From an uncultured Oscillibacter sp. (lineage in GTDB: Bacteria > Bacillota > Clostridia > Oscillospirales > Oscillospiraceae), in the NCBI GenBank assembly GCA_910577405.1, contig CAJTMG010000013.1:1-64000 (forward strand): a stretch of DNA of 64,000 bases. Direction: 5' to 3'. The notes beneath the pieces were generated by a model that saw only the letters and a program-made list of their open reading frames with translations, had not been told where the DNA came from and did no database searches. Made by a program: the position numbers and the translations under genes. Below, in pieces: positions 31,244-39,356 of the stretch. The number at the start of each line of letters is the position of its first letter. Position 1 is the stretch's first letter.

Positions 31244-33421
31244 TCACAGGTGCATGACACGGTCGCGGATTTCCTGGGTCCGGCCCTGGTTCCAGAACTG
31301 GGTGCCGATATAACCGCAGGTCCGGCGGGCAACGTTCATCTTATCCTGATCGGTATTGCCGCACTTGGGGCACTTCCAGACCAGCTTGCCGCCCTCTTCC
31401 ACCACTTGAATCTCGCCGTCCCAGCCGCAGACCTGGCAGTAATCGCTCTTGGTATTCAGCTCGGCGTAAATGATGTTGTCGTAAATGAACTTCATGACCT
31501 GGAGAACGGCCTTAATGTTATTCTGCATATCGGGGACTTCCACATAGCTGATTGCGCCGCCGGGGGAGAGATGCTGGAAGCGGGCCTCGAAGCGGAGCTT
31601 ATCAAAGGCGTTGATCTGCTCGGTGACATGGACATGGTAGCTGTTGGTAATATAGCCCTTGTCGGTAATGCCCTCGATGACGCCGAACCGCCGCTGGAGG
31701 CATTTGGCGAACTTATAGGTAGTCGACTCCAAGGGGGTGCCATAGAGACTGAAATCGATATTATGCGCAGCCTTCCACTCCCGGCAGGCGTCATTCATAC
31801 GGTTCATAATCTGAATGGCAAAAGGGGTAGCGGAGGGGTCGGTATGGCTCTTTCCGGTCATATACTTGACGCACTCATACAATCCCGCGTAGCCCAAGGA
31901 GATGGTAGAATACCCGCCGTAGAGCAGTTTATCGATGGGCTCGCCCTTTTTCAGCCGGGCGCAGGCGCCGTACTGCCAGAGGATCGGCGCCACGTCGGAT
32001 GGCGTTCCCTTCAGGCGTTCATGGCGGCACATCAAGGCCTTATGACAAAGCTCCAGCCGTTCGTCAAAGATATCCCAGAACTTGTTGACGTCCCCGCCGG
32101 AGCTGAGGGCCACGTCGGGCAGATTGATGGTCACAACGCCCTGATTGAAGCGTCCGTAGTATTTCGGCTGATTGGTTTCCGGGTCCACGTAGGGGGTCAG
32201 GAAGCTCCGGCAGCCCATGCAGGTGTAGCAATGTCCCTCGCCGTTTTTGTCGACCTTCAGCTCCAGCATTTTCTTTTCGGAGATATAATCGGGCACCATC
32301 CGGCGGGCGGTACACTTGGCGGCCAGCTTGGTCAGATACCAGTAAGGGGCATCCTCATGAATATTATCCTCTTCCAGCACATAGATCAGCTTAGGGAACG
32401 CGGGGGTGATCCACACGCCGTCCTCATTTTTCACGCCCTCGCAGCGCTGTTCCAGGGTTTCCTCGATAATCAGGGCCAGATCCTTCCGTTCCTGCTCGCT
32501 TTTGGCCTCGCCCAGGTACATGAACACCGTGACAAAGGGAGCCTGTCCATTGGTGGTCAAAAGGGTCAGCACCTGATACTGAATGGTCTGCACGCCCCGG
32601 CGAACCTCGTCCCGCAGGCGTTCCTCCACCAGGAATTCCAGCTTGTTCTCATCAAGGTTCAGCTGGATTTCCGCCATTTCCCGCTTCACGGCCTTCCGGA
32701 TTTTCTTCCGGCTCACGTCCACGAAGGGGGCAAGGTGGGCCAGGGAGATGGACTGACCGCCGTACTGATTGGAGGCCACCTGCGCGATGATCTGGGTGGC
32801 GATATTGCAGGCGGTAGAGAAACTATGAGGCCGTTCGATCAGGGTCCCGGTGATTACGGTGCCGTTTTGCAGCATATCCTCCAGGTTGACCAAATCGCAG
32901 TTGTGCATATGCTGGGCGAAGTAATCGGAATCATGGAAATGGATAATACCCTCCTGATGGGCCTCCACAATTTCCCTGGGCAGCAGCAGGCGTTCGCTCA
33001 GATCTCTGGAGACCTCGCCGGCCATATAATCCCGCTGGGTAGAATTGACCACCGGATTTTTATTGGAATTCTCCTGTTTGGCCTCCTCGTTGCAGCACTC
33101 GATCAGGCTCAGAATCCGGTCGTCGGTGGTATTGCTCCGCCGGACCAGCGAACGGGTATAGCGGTAGGTTACGTAATTTTTAGCGACCTCAAACGCGCCG
33201 TGGGCCATAATCTGGTACTCCACCAAATCCTGGATTTCCTCCACAGAAGGAGAGCGGTTCATCTTCTGACAGGCCAGTTCCACGGACTCGGCGATACGCT
33301 GGATCTGCACTGGCGTCATGCGCACGGATTCCTCGATACTCTCGTTGGCTTTTGTGATAGCGCCCAGGATTTTTGTAATGTCGAACGCAACCTCAGTTCC
33401 GTTCCGCTTGATGACTTGCAC
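31244..33421 (-). CDS. nrdD: Anaerobic (class III) ribonucleoside-triphosphate reductase
   Basis: A 725-residue enzyme with an N-terminal ATP-cone (MQVIKRNGTEVAFDITKILG), and a glycyl-radical C terminus with RRTCGYIGTQFWNQGRTQEI near 698-717. A zinc-site-type pattern CQVCGWDG...CPKCGN lies near 660-685. It makes deoxyribonucleotides without oxygen, with formate as usual reductant. GGGGGAACGGCCGC precedes the ATG, a modest ribosome site. Upstream are two NrdR boxes (33629-33676) and a possible terminator/antiterminator. A 935-codon frame on the other strand is a shadow. Confidence 0.95.
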   Translation of the reverse strand: MQVIKRNGTEVAFDITKILGAITKANESIEESVRMTPVQIQRIAESVELACQKMNRSPSVEEIQDLVEYQIMAHGAFEVAKNYVTYRYTRSLVRRSNTTDDRILSLIECCNEEAKQENSNKNPVVNSTQRDYMAGEVSRDLSERLLLPREIVEAHQEGIIHFHDSDYFAQHMHNCDLVNLEDMLQNGTVITGTLIERPHSFSTACNIATQIIAQVASNQYGGQSISLAHLAPFVDVSRKKIRKAVKREMAEIQLNLDENKLEFLVEERLRDEVRRGVQTIQYQVLTLLTTNGQAPFVTVFMYLGEAKSEQERKDLALIIEETLEQRCEGVKNEDGVWITPAFPKLIYVLEEDNIHEDAPYWYLTKLAAKCTARRMVPDYISEKKMLELKVDKNGEGHCYTCMGCRSFLTPYVDPETNQPKYYGRFNQGVVTINLPDVALSSGGDVNKFWDIFDERLELCHKALMCRHERLKGTPSDVAPILWQYGACARLKKGEPIDKLLYGGYSTISLGYAGLYECVKYMTGKSHTDPSATPFAIQIMNRMNDACREWKAAHNIDFSLYGTPLESTTYKFAKCLQRRFGVIEGITDKGYITNSYHVHVTEQINAFDKLRFEARFQHLSPGGAISYVEVPDMQNNIKAVLQVMKFIYDNIIYAELNTKSDYCQVCGWDGEIQVVEEGGKLVWKCPKCGNTDQDKMNVARRTCGYIGTQFWNQGRTQEIRDRVMHL

Positions 33422-33520
33422 GCGGCCGTTCCCCCTTCTCTACGCCTGCCGTTCTGTCGGGCGTAAAATTTCAAATTTTCGATCCTTCCGCTTTTTCAGG
33501 TAAAAAGAAAAGGCAAAAAG

Positions 33521-33542
33521 AAAAAACCGCCATCCCCGCGGT
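33521..33542 (-). terminator. Terminator hairpin inside the nrdD leader (possible attenuator)
   Basis: On the minus strand ACCGC and GCGGT arms are followed by six T, about 100 bases before the nrdD start. Bases 33534-33539 of this hairpin can instead pair with 33563-33568 (GCGGGG with CCCCGC), which would open the terminator. A further stem joins 33586-33591 and 33609-33614. No known riboswitch family was recognised. Confidence 0.5.
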
Positions 33543-33628
33543 ATGGTAATTCCCTCCATCCGGCGGGGCCTGTCCATTCCCGAAGCCACCCTCCGGCGAA
33601 GGCCCATAGGGTGGAATTGGGGCAGGGA

Positions 33629-33676
33629 CTACAACATCTTGATAAAATACCAGCCTACAGACACAAGATATTGTAT
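33629..33676. promoter_or_regulatory. Tandem NrdR boxes upstream of nrdDG
   Basis: CTACAACATCTTGATA (33629-33644) and ACACAAGATATTGTAT (33661-33676) resemble the NrdR box (acaCwAtATaTwGtgt), the second closely. They begin 32 bases apart, the typical three-turn spacing for NrdR, which represses ribonucleotide reductases when dATP is plentiful. A TATTAT -10 (near 33690) lies just upstream on the minus strand. Confidence 0.65.
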
Positions 33677-33867
33677 CAGCACCTTTAGGATAATACAACG
33701 GGGCGGATTTTGCAAGTGGCATATGCAACTGGAAATGAAAAAAGACGGCGCCCAAAAAGCTGGCACGGCGCTTGCTTATGGGTCCTGAAAGAGGCATCGT
33801 TGACAGGAAACCGCCCCGGCGAAAGAACCGGGACGGAGACGGAATCGGGGCACGGAAAAAAATTTTT

Positions 33868-34584
33868 TCAGGGAGTCTGCTCGCCCTCGGCCATACGGTA
33901 GCCCACGCCGACCTCAGTGAAGAAGTATTCCGGTTCAGCAGGGTTTTGTTCTACTTTCCTTCGGATGTTCGCCATATTGACACGAAGAATCTGGTTGCTT
34001 CCACCGGCCCGCGGCCCCCAGAGTTCTTTCATCAGGAAATCGTAGGTCAGGACTTTCCCGGCGTGTTTCCCCAGCAGGGCTGCCAGACGCCATTCGCTGA
34101 GGGTAAGTCTGACGTTTTCGCCCCGGACCAGAACCTGATGCTTGTTGTAATCAATCACCAGCTCGCCCACGGTATAGGTACCCTTCTGTGCAATCTCCCC
34201 ATTTCCGCTGGCTGTGCGGGTATGCCGGATAGCGGTCCGGACCCGGGCGAGGAGCTCGTCGGTGCCAAAGGGCTTGGTGAGGTAATCGTCGGCTCCGGCG
34301 TCCAGCGCGGCGACCTTATCCCGTTCATGGGACCTGGCGGAAACCACCACCACCGGCAGGCTGGACCAGCTTCGGAGCTGCCGGAGAACGTCCATACCGT
34401 CCAAATCAGGCAGGCCCAGGTCCAGAATGACCACATCGGGGCAGTGAGAGGACAGCATGGACAGGGCTTCTTTCCCGGTACGGGCCTGAATGGTCTCATA
34501 TCCCTGTCCACCCAGCACGGCGGCGATAAACTGGGCGATGCTCTTCTCATCCTCAATAATCAGGACTTTCTCTTTGATGTTCAT
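33868..34584 (-). CDS. OmpR-family response regulator (KdpE-like)
   Basis: A 238-residue regulator. The receiver domain has acidic residues in IIEDE near 9-13, the phosphorylated D in VILDLGLPDLDG near 52-63, and K in YLTKPF near 102-107. The C-terminal winged helix shows LTLSEWRLAALLGKHAGKVL and the KdpE-like VNMANIRRKVEQNP...FTEVGVGYRM ending. It overlaps the histidine kinase gene by four bases. No kdpFABC genes are in the window, so its potassium role is unproven. Confidence 0.88.
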   Translation of the reverse strand: MNIKEKVLIIEDEKSIAQFIAAVLGGQGYETIQARTGKEALSMLSSHCPDVVILDLGLPDLDGMDVLRQLRSWSSLPVVVVSARSHERDKVAALDAGADDYLTKPFGTDELLARVRTAIRHTRTASGNGEIAQKGTYTVGELVIDYNKHQVLVRGENVRLTLSEWRLAALLGKHAGKVLTYDFLMKELWGPRAGGSNQILRVNMANIRRKVEQNPAEPEYFFTEVGVGYRMAEGEQTP

Positions 34585-35663
34585 AGGACAGCCTCCATAG
34601 TCAGCGGAATTTGGAAGGAAAATTCGGCCCCGCGTTCCAGGTTCCGGGCCTGAATGGAGCCTCCATGGGCCCGGACAATGGCCTGACAGACGGACAGCCC
34701 CAGGCCCATATTACGTTTGCCGTCGCTGTCGGGAGCCGTATGGGAAGGGGCCTTTCCGTCAAAAAGGGAAGACAGCGCCTTTTTTGGGATACCCGTACCA
34801 TCGTCGGCCACAGAGAAGCAGGCACAGCCATTTCGTTCCGTCAGCGACAGCACCACATACTCCGCGCCGCCGTGAAATACCGCGTTCTCCAGCAGGTTGG
34901 ACAGCACCTGTTCAATCAGAATCGGGTCCATGGGGGCCATCAGCAGCTCGTCCGGGATTGAGACAGAAATCCGGACTTCCGGGAAGCGCCGCCGGAATTT
35001 CCTTGCTGCCTCCCCGATCACTTCCTCCGCGGCCTCCGATTCCTTACGGATTTTCGCGTCATCCTCGCCGATACGGGTGATGGAGAGCAGATTTTCCACC
35101 ACCCGAATCAGCCACTGCGCCTCCTCCCGGGCGTTCTCCAGAAGGGTCCTCTGTTCCTCCTGCGTAAGGTCCGGGTTCTCCAGAACAGCCGACGTGGAGC
35201 CTACAATAGAGGTCAGGGGCGTCCGGAGATCGTGGGAGACGGCGCGCAGCAGATTACCCCGCATTTTTTCGCGCTCGTTTTCCGCCAAAAGCCTTGCCTG
35301 CCGTTTTGCCTGGGCGGTCAGGGTGCAGGTGATAATGGAAACCATCAGAAGGGTAAAAAAGGTCAGCGGATAGCCGGAAATCGACAAATTAAAGGCCCAA
35401 TAGGGAAAGGTAAAGATAAAGTTGACGCAGACCACACCCAGCACCACCGCAATCAGGCCGTAGAGGTATCCGGTAGTCAAACGGGAAATCAGCAGCACGG
35501 CCAGCACAAACACAGGCGACGCGAAACCCTCGATGGTCCCCGCAATACGCAGGACAAAGCACAGAGCCAGCGCGCAGCCGAGAATCGCCGCCGTCACCAG
35601 GAAATCCCGCCTGGAAACCGGAAACAGCGGTGAAGTCCAAGGCTTGTGAAAGTGAAGTTTCAT
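34581..35663 (-). CDS. Membrane histidine kinase with DUF4118 domain (KdpD C-terminal type)
   Basis: A 360-residue kinase with four hydrophobic helices at about 22-130 forming a DUF4118 membrane domain. It then has the H-box AVSHDLRTPLTSIVGS near 154-169, the N-box LLENAVFH, and ATP-binding motifs DDGTGIP and GLGLSVCQAIVRAHGG. KdpD from other bacteria carries a large cytoplasmic N-terminal KdpD/Usp region that is missing here, so this is a shortened relative. It pairs with the overlapping KdpE-like regulator. The ATG follows GGGAGG. What it senses is unknown. Confidence 0.85.
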   Translation of the reverse strand: MKLHFHKPWTSPLFPVSRRDFLVTAAILGCALALCFVLRIAGTIEGFASPVFVLAVLLISRLTTGYLYGLIAVVLGVVCVNFIFTFPYWAFNLSISGYPLTFFTLLMVSIITCTLTAQAKRQARLLAENEREKMRGNLLRAVSHDLRTPLTSIVGSTSAVLENPDLTQEEQRTLLENAREEAQWLIRVVENLLSITRIGEDDAKIRKESEAAEEVIGEAARKFRRRFPEVRISVSIPDELLMAPMDPILIEQVLSNLLENAVFHGGAEYVVLSLTERNGCACFSVADDGTGIPKKALSSLFDGKAPSHTAPDSDGKRNMGLGLSVCQAIVRAHGGSIQARNLERGAEFSFQIPLTMEAVL

Positions 35664-35880
35664 TCTGCATCCTCCCGCAAAAACGCGTCTTTTCTTTCTT
35701 TTTACATAAGAGTATAACAGAAAAATCCGTCGTTTTCAACCGGCCATTGCTTTCAGAACGGCACAAAAATTTTTCCCATCCAGGCCGGCGGGATTTTCAG
35801 GCAAAACCGCTTTTTCTGTCAAAACCGGCGGCATTTACAAGCCAGACCGCCGGCGTTTCAGATTTGACCGCTTCCCTCTG
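35664..35880. other. Intergenic region with repeated GGCGG(C/A)(G/A)TTT units
   Basis: No gene seen. Three short related units (near 35822-35837, 35848-35862 and 35883-35900), each a CCGGCGG or CCGCCGG core followed by TTT or TTTC, lie here and run into the end of the PRC-barrel gene. They can pair with each other and may form a transcription stop. Confidence 0.35.
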
Positions 35881-36162
35881 TCAGGACCGGCGGCGTTTCC
35901 GTTCCAAGGCAGGGTCCCGGCGCTGGAACGGCTTGTCAATCAGGATAATATCGTCCCCAATCCGCTGGATGCAGTCCCAGGGGATATAGTATTCCTCACC
36001 CCTGCCGAAGAGTCCGAAAAAGCGGGCTGGGCCGTAGACAATAATGGCGGCTACCTGTCCTTCCGGCACCTTGATATCGACATCCGCCACAAAGCCCAGC
36101 CGCACGCCGTCATTGATATTGATGACCTCCTTACGCCGGAAATCCTGAAATCTGTTTCCCAT
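35881..36162 (-). CDS. YlmC/YmxH-family PRC-barrel sporulation protein
   Basis: A 93-residue PRC-barrel protein beginning MGNRFQDFRRKEVININDG and continuing with RLGFVADVDIKVPEGQVAAI and YYIPWDCIQRIGDDIILID. This matches the YlmC/YmxH family common in spore-forming Firmicutes. The exact role is not established. The ATG at 36162 is chosen because AGGAGG lies 8 bases upstream; a GTG at 36171 would overlap that ribosome site. Confidence 0.85.
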   Translation of the reverse strand: MGNRFQDFRRKEVININDGVRLGFVADVDIKVPEGQVAAIIVYGPARFFGLFGRGEEYYIPWDCIQRIGDDIILIDKPFQRRDPALERKRRRS

Positions 36163-36242
36163 GTCCCGCACCTCCTGTCAAAGCCTATGCGTTCCCCGGG
36201 CCGTCCTATGAGAAAAACGGGGAAACGGAAACCGGTATGCTG

Positions 36243-36743
36243 TCAGCGAGGGGATTCAGGGGCGCAGTCGGCGGGGCCGTCCAGAAGCATAGCAAGACCG
36301 TGAGGGATAGCGGGCAGGACAGCCTCCAGGTTTTCCCGGACGGCCTTGGGACTGCCGGGAAGGTTGACGATCAGGGACCGTCCCCGGATGCCCGCCGCCG
36401 CCCTTGAGAGCATAGCCCGGGGCGTTACGGACATAGACGCCGCCCGCATAGCCTCCGGGATGCCGGGCGCAAGCCTTTGACAGACTTCTATGGTTGCTTC
36501 CGGCGTTACGTCCCGGGGTGAAAAGCCAGTGCCGCCGGCGGTCAGGATCAGGGCGATCTGCTTCCGGTCCGCCAAATCCGTCAGGGCGTTCCGGATATCC
36601 GCGCGTTCATCGGGGACCACCAGCGTTTCCAATACCTGGAACCCCGCCGCTTCCAGCATAGAAACTGCCAGAGGGCCCGCCGTGTCAGGACGTTCTCCTC
36701 TGGCGCTTCGGTCGCTGACGGTCACAACAGCCGCTGTGTACAT
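36243..36743 (-). CDS. mogA: Molybdopterin adenylyltransferase
   Basis: A 166-residue MogA/MoaB-fold protein with VVTVSDRSARGERPDTAGP near 6-24, LTAGGTGFSPRDVTPEATIE near 67-86 and NLPGSPKAVRENLEAV near 127-142. It adenylates molybdopterin before molybdenum insertion. It is the last recognisable gene of the molybdenum operon, 11 bases after modC. Confidence 0.88.
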   Translation of the reverse strand: MYTAAVVTVSDRSARGERPDTAGPLAVSMLEAAGFQVLETLVVPDERADIRNALTDLADRKQIALILTAGGTGFSPRDVTPEATIEVCQRLAPGIPEAMRAASMSVTPRAMLSRAAAGIRGRSLIVNLPGSPKAVRENLEAVLPAIPHGLAMLLDGPADCAPESPR

Positions 36744-36754
36744 TACAATTCCTC

Positions 36755-37801
36755 CTATCTCAGCAAAAACAAATCCTCCGGACGAACGCGCACATACAGA
36801 CGGCGTTTCTCCGGCAGGGCCTGCCAGACCTCTTTTTGCAGTTCCATCCAGATTGGCGGCGGGCTTCCGGTTTCGGGCAGAAGGGGGACCAGCATACCGT
36901 TCAGGTCCTGGACAGCCTCCAGCGCACGGCAGAAGAAGGCGTTTTCGTCATGCCCTTCCGCCAGTTCCACCCGACGGATTCCTAAGGTCGTGGTATCCTC
37001 CTGCCAAGGCGTGACCGTATGGAGAACCAGCCCCCAATCCGGAAGGAAGACGGTCTCCGGCGCGGGTCCGGGCTGAACGGGCAGAAGATTCCGGAAACCC
37101 GCCAGCCGCGCCGCTCCTACGGTCTCCGGACGCTCCAGCAGATCCGTCATCCTGCATACAGACCCGGACCGTCCGGATTCCAGCAGGCAGACTCGTTGGC
37201 AGTTCCGGCAGACCTCCCCCAAGTCATGGCTTACCCAGACCACCGGCCCGCCAAAGCCCGCCAGCACCGTCCGTAAGGATTGCTCCAGCGTCCAGCGAAG
37301 GGAGAGATCCAAGGCGGCAAAAGGTTCGTCCAGCAAAACCGCCCGCGGCTCCGACGCCAGAATCCGTGCCAGGGCCGCCCGCTGCTGCTGTCCGCCGGAG
37401 AGCTGTCCGGGCAGCAGGTGTTCCGTTCCCGACAGGCCCAGCAGATTCAGCAGTTCCATCACGCGGGCCTGACGCAGGGCTTTGGGCAGGCGGCGAAGAC
37501 AGACAGCGATGTTTTCTTCCGCCGTCATATGGGGAAACAACGCGTAATTCTGGAAGAGATAACCCACCCGGCGTTTTTGCGGCGGCAGGTTGATATGGGC
37601 GGCGCTGTCAAAAAGGGTCACGCCGTCCAGAACCACGCGGCCCCGGTCCGGACGCTCCACCCCGGCGATACACCGCAGCGTCACGCTCTTTCCGCTGCCC
37701 GACGCCCCCAGCAGCGCCAGGGTCTCCCCCTCCCCGGCAGTAAAGCTGACCTCCAGCCGGAAGTCCCCCAGTTTCTTCTCCAGCTCCACTGTCAGCGCCA
37801 T
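36755..37801 (-). CDS. modC: Molybdate ABC transporter ATP-binding protein
   Basis: A 348-residue ABC ATPase with Walker A GASGSGKSVTLRCIAG near 30-45, signature LSGGQQQRAALARIL near 125-139, Walker B AVLLDEPFAALD near 145-156 and H-loop WVSHDLGEV. The C-terminal 110 residues are divergent compared with the MOP-like regulatory domain of ModC. The ATG overlaps the modB stop (TGATG), so the transporter is translationally coupled. It powers molybdate uptake through ModB. Confidence 0.88.
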   Translation of the reverse strand: MALTVELEKKLGDFRLEVSFTAGEGETLALLGASGSGKSVTLRCIAGVERPDRGRVVLDGVTLFDSAAHINLPPQKRRVGYLFQNYALFPHMTAEENIAVCLRRLPKALRQARVMELLNLLGLSGTEHLLPGQLSGGQQQRAALARILASEPRAVLLDEPFAALDLSLRWTLEQSLRTVLAGFGGPVVWVSHDLGEVCRNCQRVCLLESGRSGSVCRMTDLLERPETVGAARLAGFRNLLPVQPGPAPETVFLPDWGLVLHTVTPWQEDTTTLGIRRVELAEGHDENAFFCRALEAVQDLNGMLVPLLPETGSPPPIWMELQKEVWQALPEKRRLYVRVRPEDLFLLR

Positions 37802-38463
37802 CAGCTTGCGCCTCCCTTCCGTTCCAGCAGGTTTACCGCCAGCAGCACCACGGCGGAAATGGACAGATTCACCAGCACCCACCGGAACGCCAGCCCATCC
37901 TCGCCGGTACGCCAGAGCTGATAGACGGCGGTGGAAATGGTGGCGGTGCGTCCCGGCGTGTAGCCTGCCAGCATGGACGTGGCCCCGTACTCCCCCAGCG
38001 CCCGGGCGAAGGTCAGGACGGTTCCCGCCAGAATCCCCTGACGGCAGACGGGCATCCGGACACGCCAGAAAATGTAAGTGCTGCTCAGTCCCAAGGTACG
38101 CCCGGCATGGGCAAGCGTTTCGTCGAAGGACTCAAAGGCCCCCCGCGCTGTACGGTACATCAGGGGAAAGCTCACGGCGACGGCGGCAAACACACCAGCC
38201 TGCCATGTCATAGTTACCCGCAGCCCAAAGGTGTCCAGCAGCCAGCGGCCAAGGACGCGCTTCGGACCCAGGACCAGCAGCAGAAGATAGCCCACCACCG
38301 TCGGCGGAAGCACCAGCGGCAGGGTCAGGATGACGTCCAGCAGGCCCTTTATTACGCGGGGAGCCTTGGCGATGAAATAGGCGGCGAAAATGCCCAGAAA
38401 GAAAACGATCACTGTAGAAAGCGCCGCAATTCTGATGGAGTTCAGCAGGGGAAACCAGTCCAT
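37801..38463 (-). CDS. modB: Molybdate ABC transporter permease
   Basis: A 220-residue membrane protein with five or six helices and the ModB/CysT-type EAA loop in LAHAGRTLGLSSTYIFWRVR near 118-137, followed by GTVLTFARALGEYGATSML near 147-165. LPLVLPPTVVGYLLLLVLG near 48-66 is a family hallmark. It forms the channel for molybdate delivered by ModA. Confidence 0.9.
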   Translation of the reverse strand: MDWFPLLNSIRIAALSTVIVFFLGIFAAYFIAKAPRVIKGLLDVILTLPLVLPPTVVGYLLLLVLGPKRVLGRWLLDTFGLRVTMTWQAGVFAAVAVSFPLMYRTARGAFESFDETLAHAGRTLGLSSTYIFWRVRMPVCRQGILAGTVLTFARALGEYGATSMLAGYTPGRTATISTAVYQLWRTGEDGLAFRWVLVNLSISAVVLLAVNLLERKGGAS

Positions 38464-38505
38464 AATACCCTCCGCAATGCCTGATTTGTAGGACGGCGCC
38501 GTTTT

Positions 38506-39345
38506 TCAGGGCCGCAGCACCGTAAAGCCGACGGATTCCAGCACCGCCGCGCCGTCGGAACGAACGTATTCCAAAAACGCCTGGGCCTCATCGGGATTGC
38601 CAGAATTTTTCACTACGGCGGCAGGATAGACGACCTGACCGCACATCTCCGGAACGGCGGTATCCACAACGGTCAGTCCGGCGGAAAAAGCGTCCGTGGC
38701 GTAGATGATGCCGCAGTCCGCCGCGCCTTCGGAAATATGGGTGGTCACTTCCTTGACATTGGAGCCGTAGGTGAGCTTTCCGGCGGCGTTCAGGGCAGTC
38801 TCGTCCAGGCCGTAGAAGGCGAAAATTTTCTGGGTGTACTGCCCTACGGGAACGTCGCTGTTTCCGATGGCCAGCAGTACTTCGCCGTTTTTCAGCAGCT
38901 CCGCCAGTTCATCGAAGCTCCCCACGTCTTTCGGATTGCCCTCGGGAACGGCCAGAGCCACCTTGTTTTCCAGCAGGTCGAAACGGGTGTATGACGCAAT
39001 GAAGTCCAACGGTTCCTCTGCATTTTCGTCCGGATGATCAGCATTCACAGCAGAAACCACAGCAGCATCCAATTCGTCCATCTGCTTCTGTCCGGCGGAA
39101 ATAAAGATATCGCAGTCCGCCCCTTCCTGAATCTGGGTCTTGAGGGTGCCGGAGGAATCGAAGTTGAACACCAGATTCACATTCTGATGGTCCGCTCTGT
39201 AGTTTTCGCCGATTTCCGTCAGTGTTTCCTGCATGGAGGCGGCGGCAAAAACCACCAGCTCTACCGGACCGTCAGTTTTCGCGCCGCAGGCGGGCAGGGC
39301 AGTCAAAAGCGCAAGGGCGGTCAAAAGCGCGAAAAATCTTTTCAT
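38506..39345 (-). CDS. modA: Molybdate-binding lipoprotein
   Basis: A 279-residue substrate-binding protein with a lipoprotein signal (ALLTALALLTALPACGA, lipid cysteine near 20). The mature part begins ELVVFAAASMQETLTEIGEN, with oxyanion-site serines in AAAS and in FDSSGTLKTQI. Later motifs include DIFISAGQKQMDEL and GIIYATDAFSAGL, typical of ModA. The ATG at 39345 has GTGAGG upstream. Tungstate binding cannot be excluded by sequence. Confidence 0.88.
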   Translation of the reverse strand: MKRFFALLTALALLTALPACGAKTDGPVELVVFAAASMQETLTEIGENYRADHQNVNLVFNFDSSGTLKTQIQEGADCDIFISAGQKQMDELDAAVVSAVNADHPDENAEEPLDFIASYTRFDLLENKVALAVPEGNPKDVGSFDELAELLKNGEVLLAIGNSDVPVGQYTQKIFAFYGLDETALNAAGKLTYGSNVKEVTTHISEGAADCGIIYATDAFSAGLTVVDTAVPEMCGQVVYPAAVVKNSGNPDEAQAFLEYVRSDGAAVLESVGFTVLRP

Positions 39346-39356
39346 GTCCAAAAACC

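Noticed and set aside
30659..33466. A 935-codon open frame on the plus strand
   Set aside because: It runs antisense to nrdG and nrdD, which have full family signatures. Long antisense frames here result from GC-rich third codon positions.
33508..33720. A cobalamin riboswitch in the nrdD leader
   Set aside because: The conserved B12-box and GCCACTG core are missing in the right order; only generic hairpins are seen.
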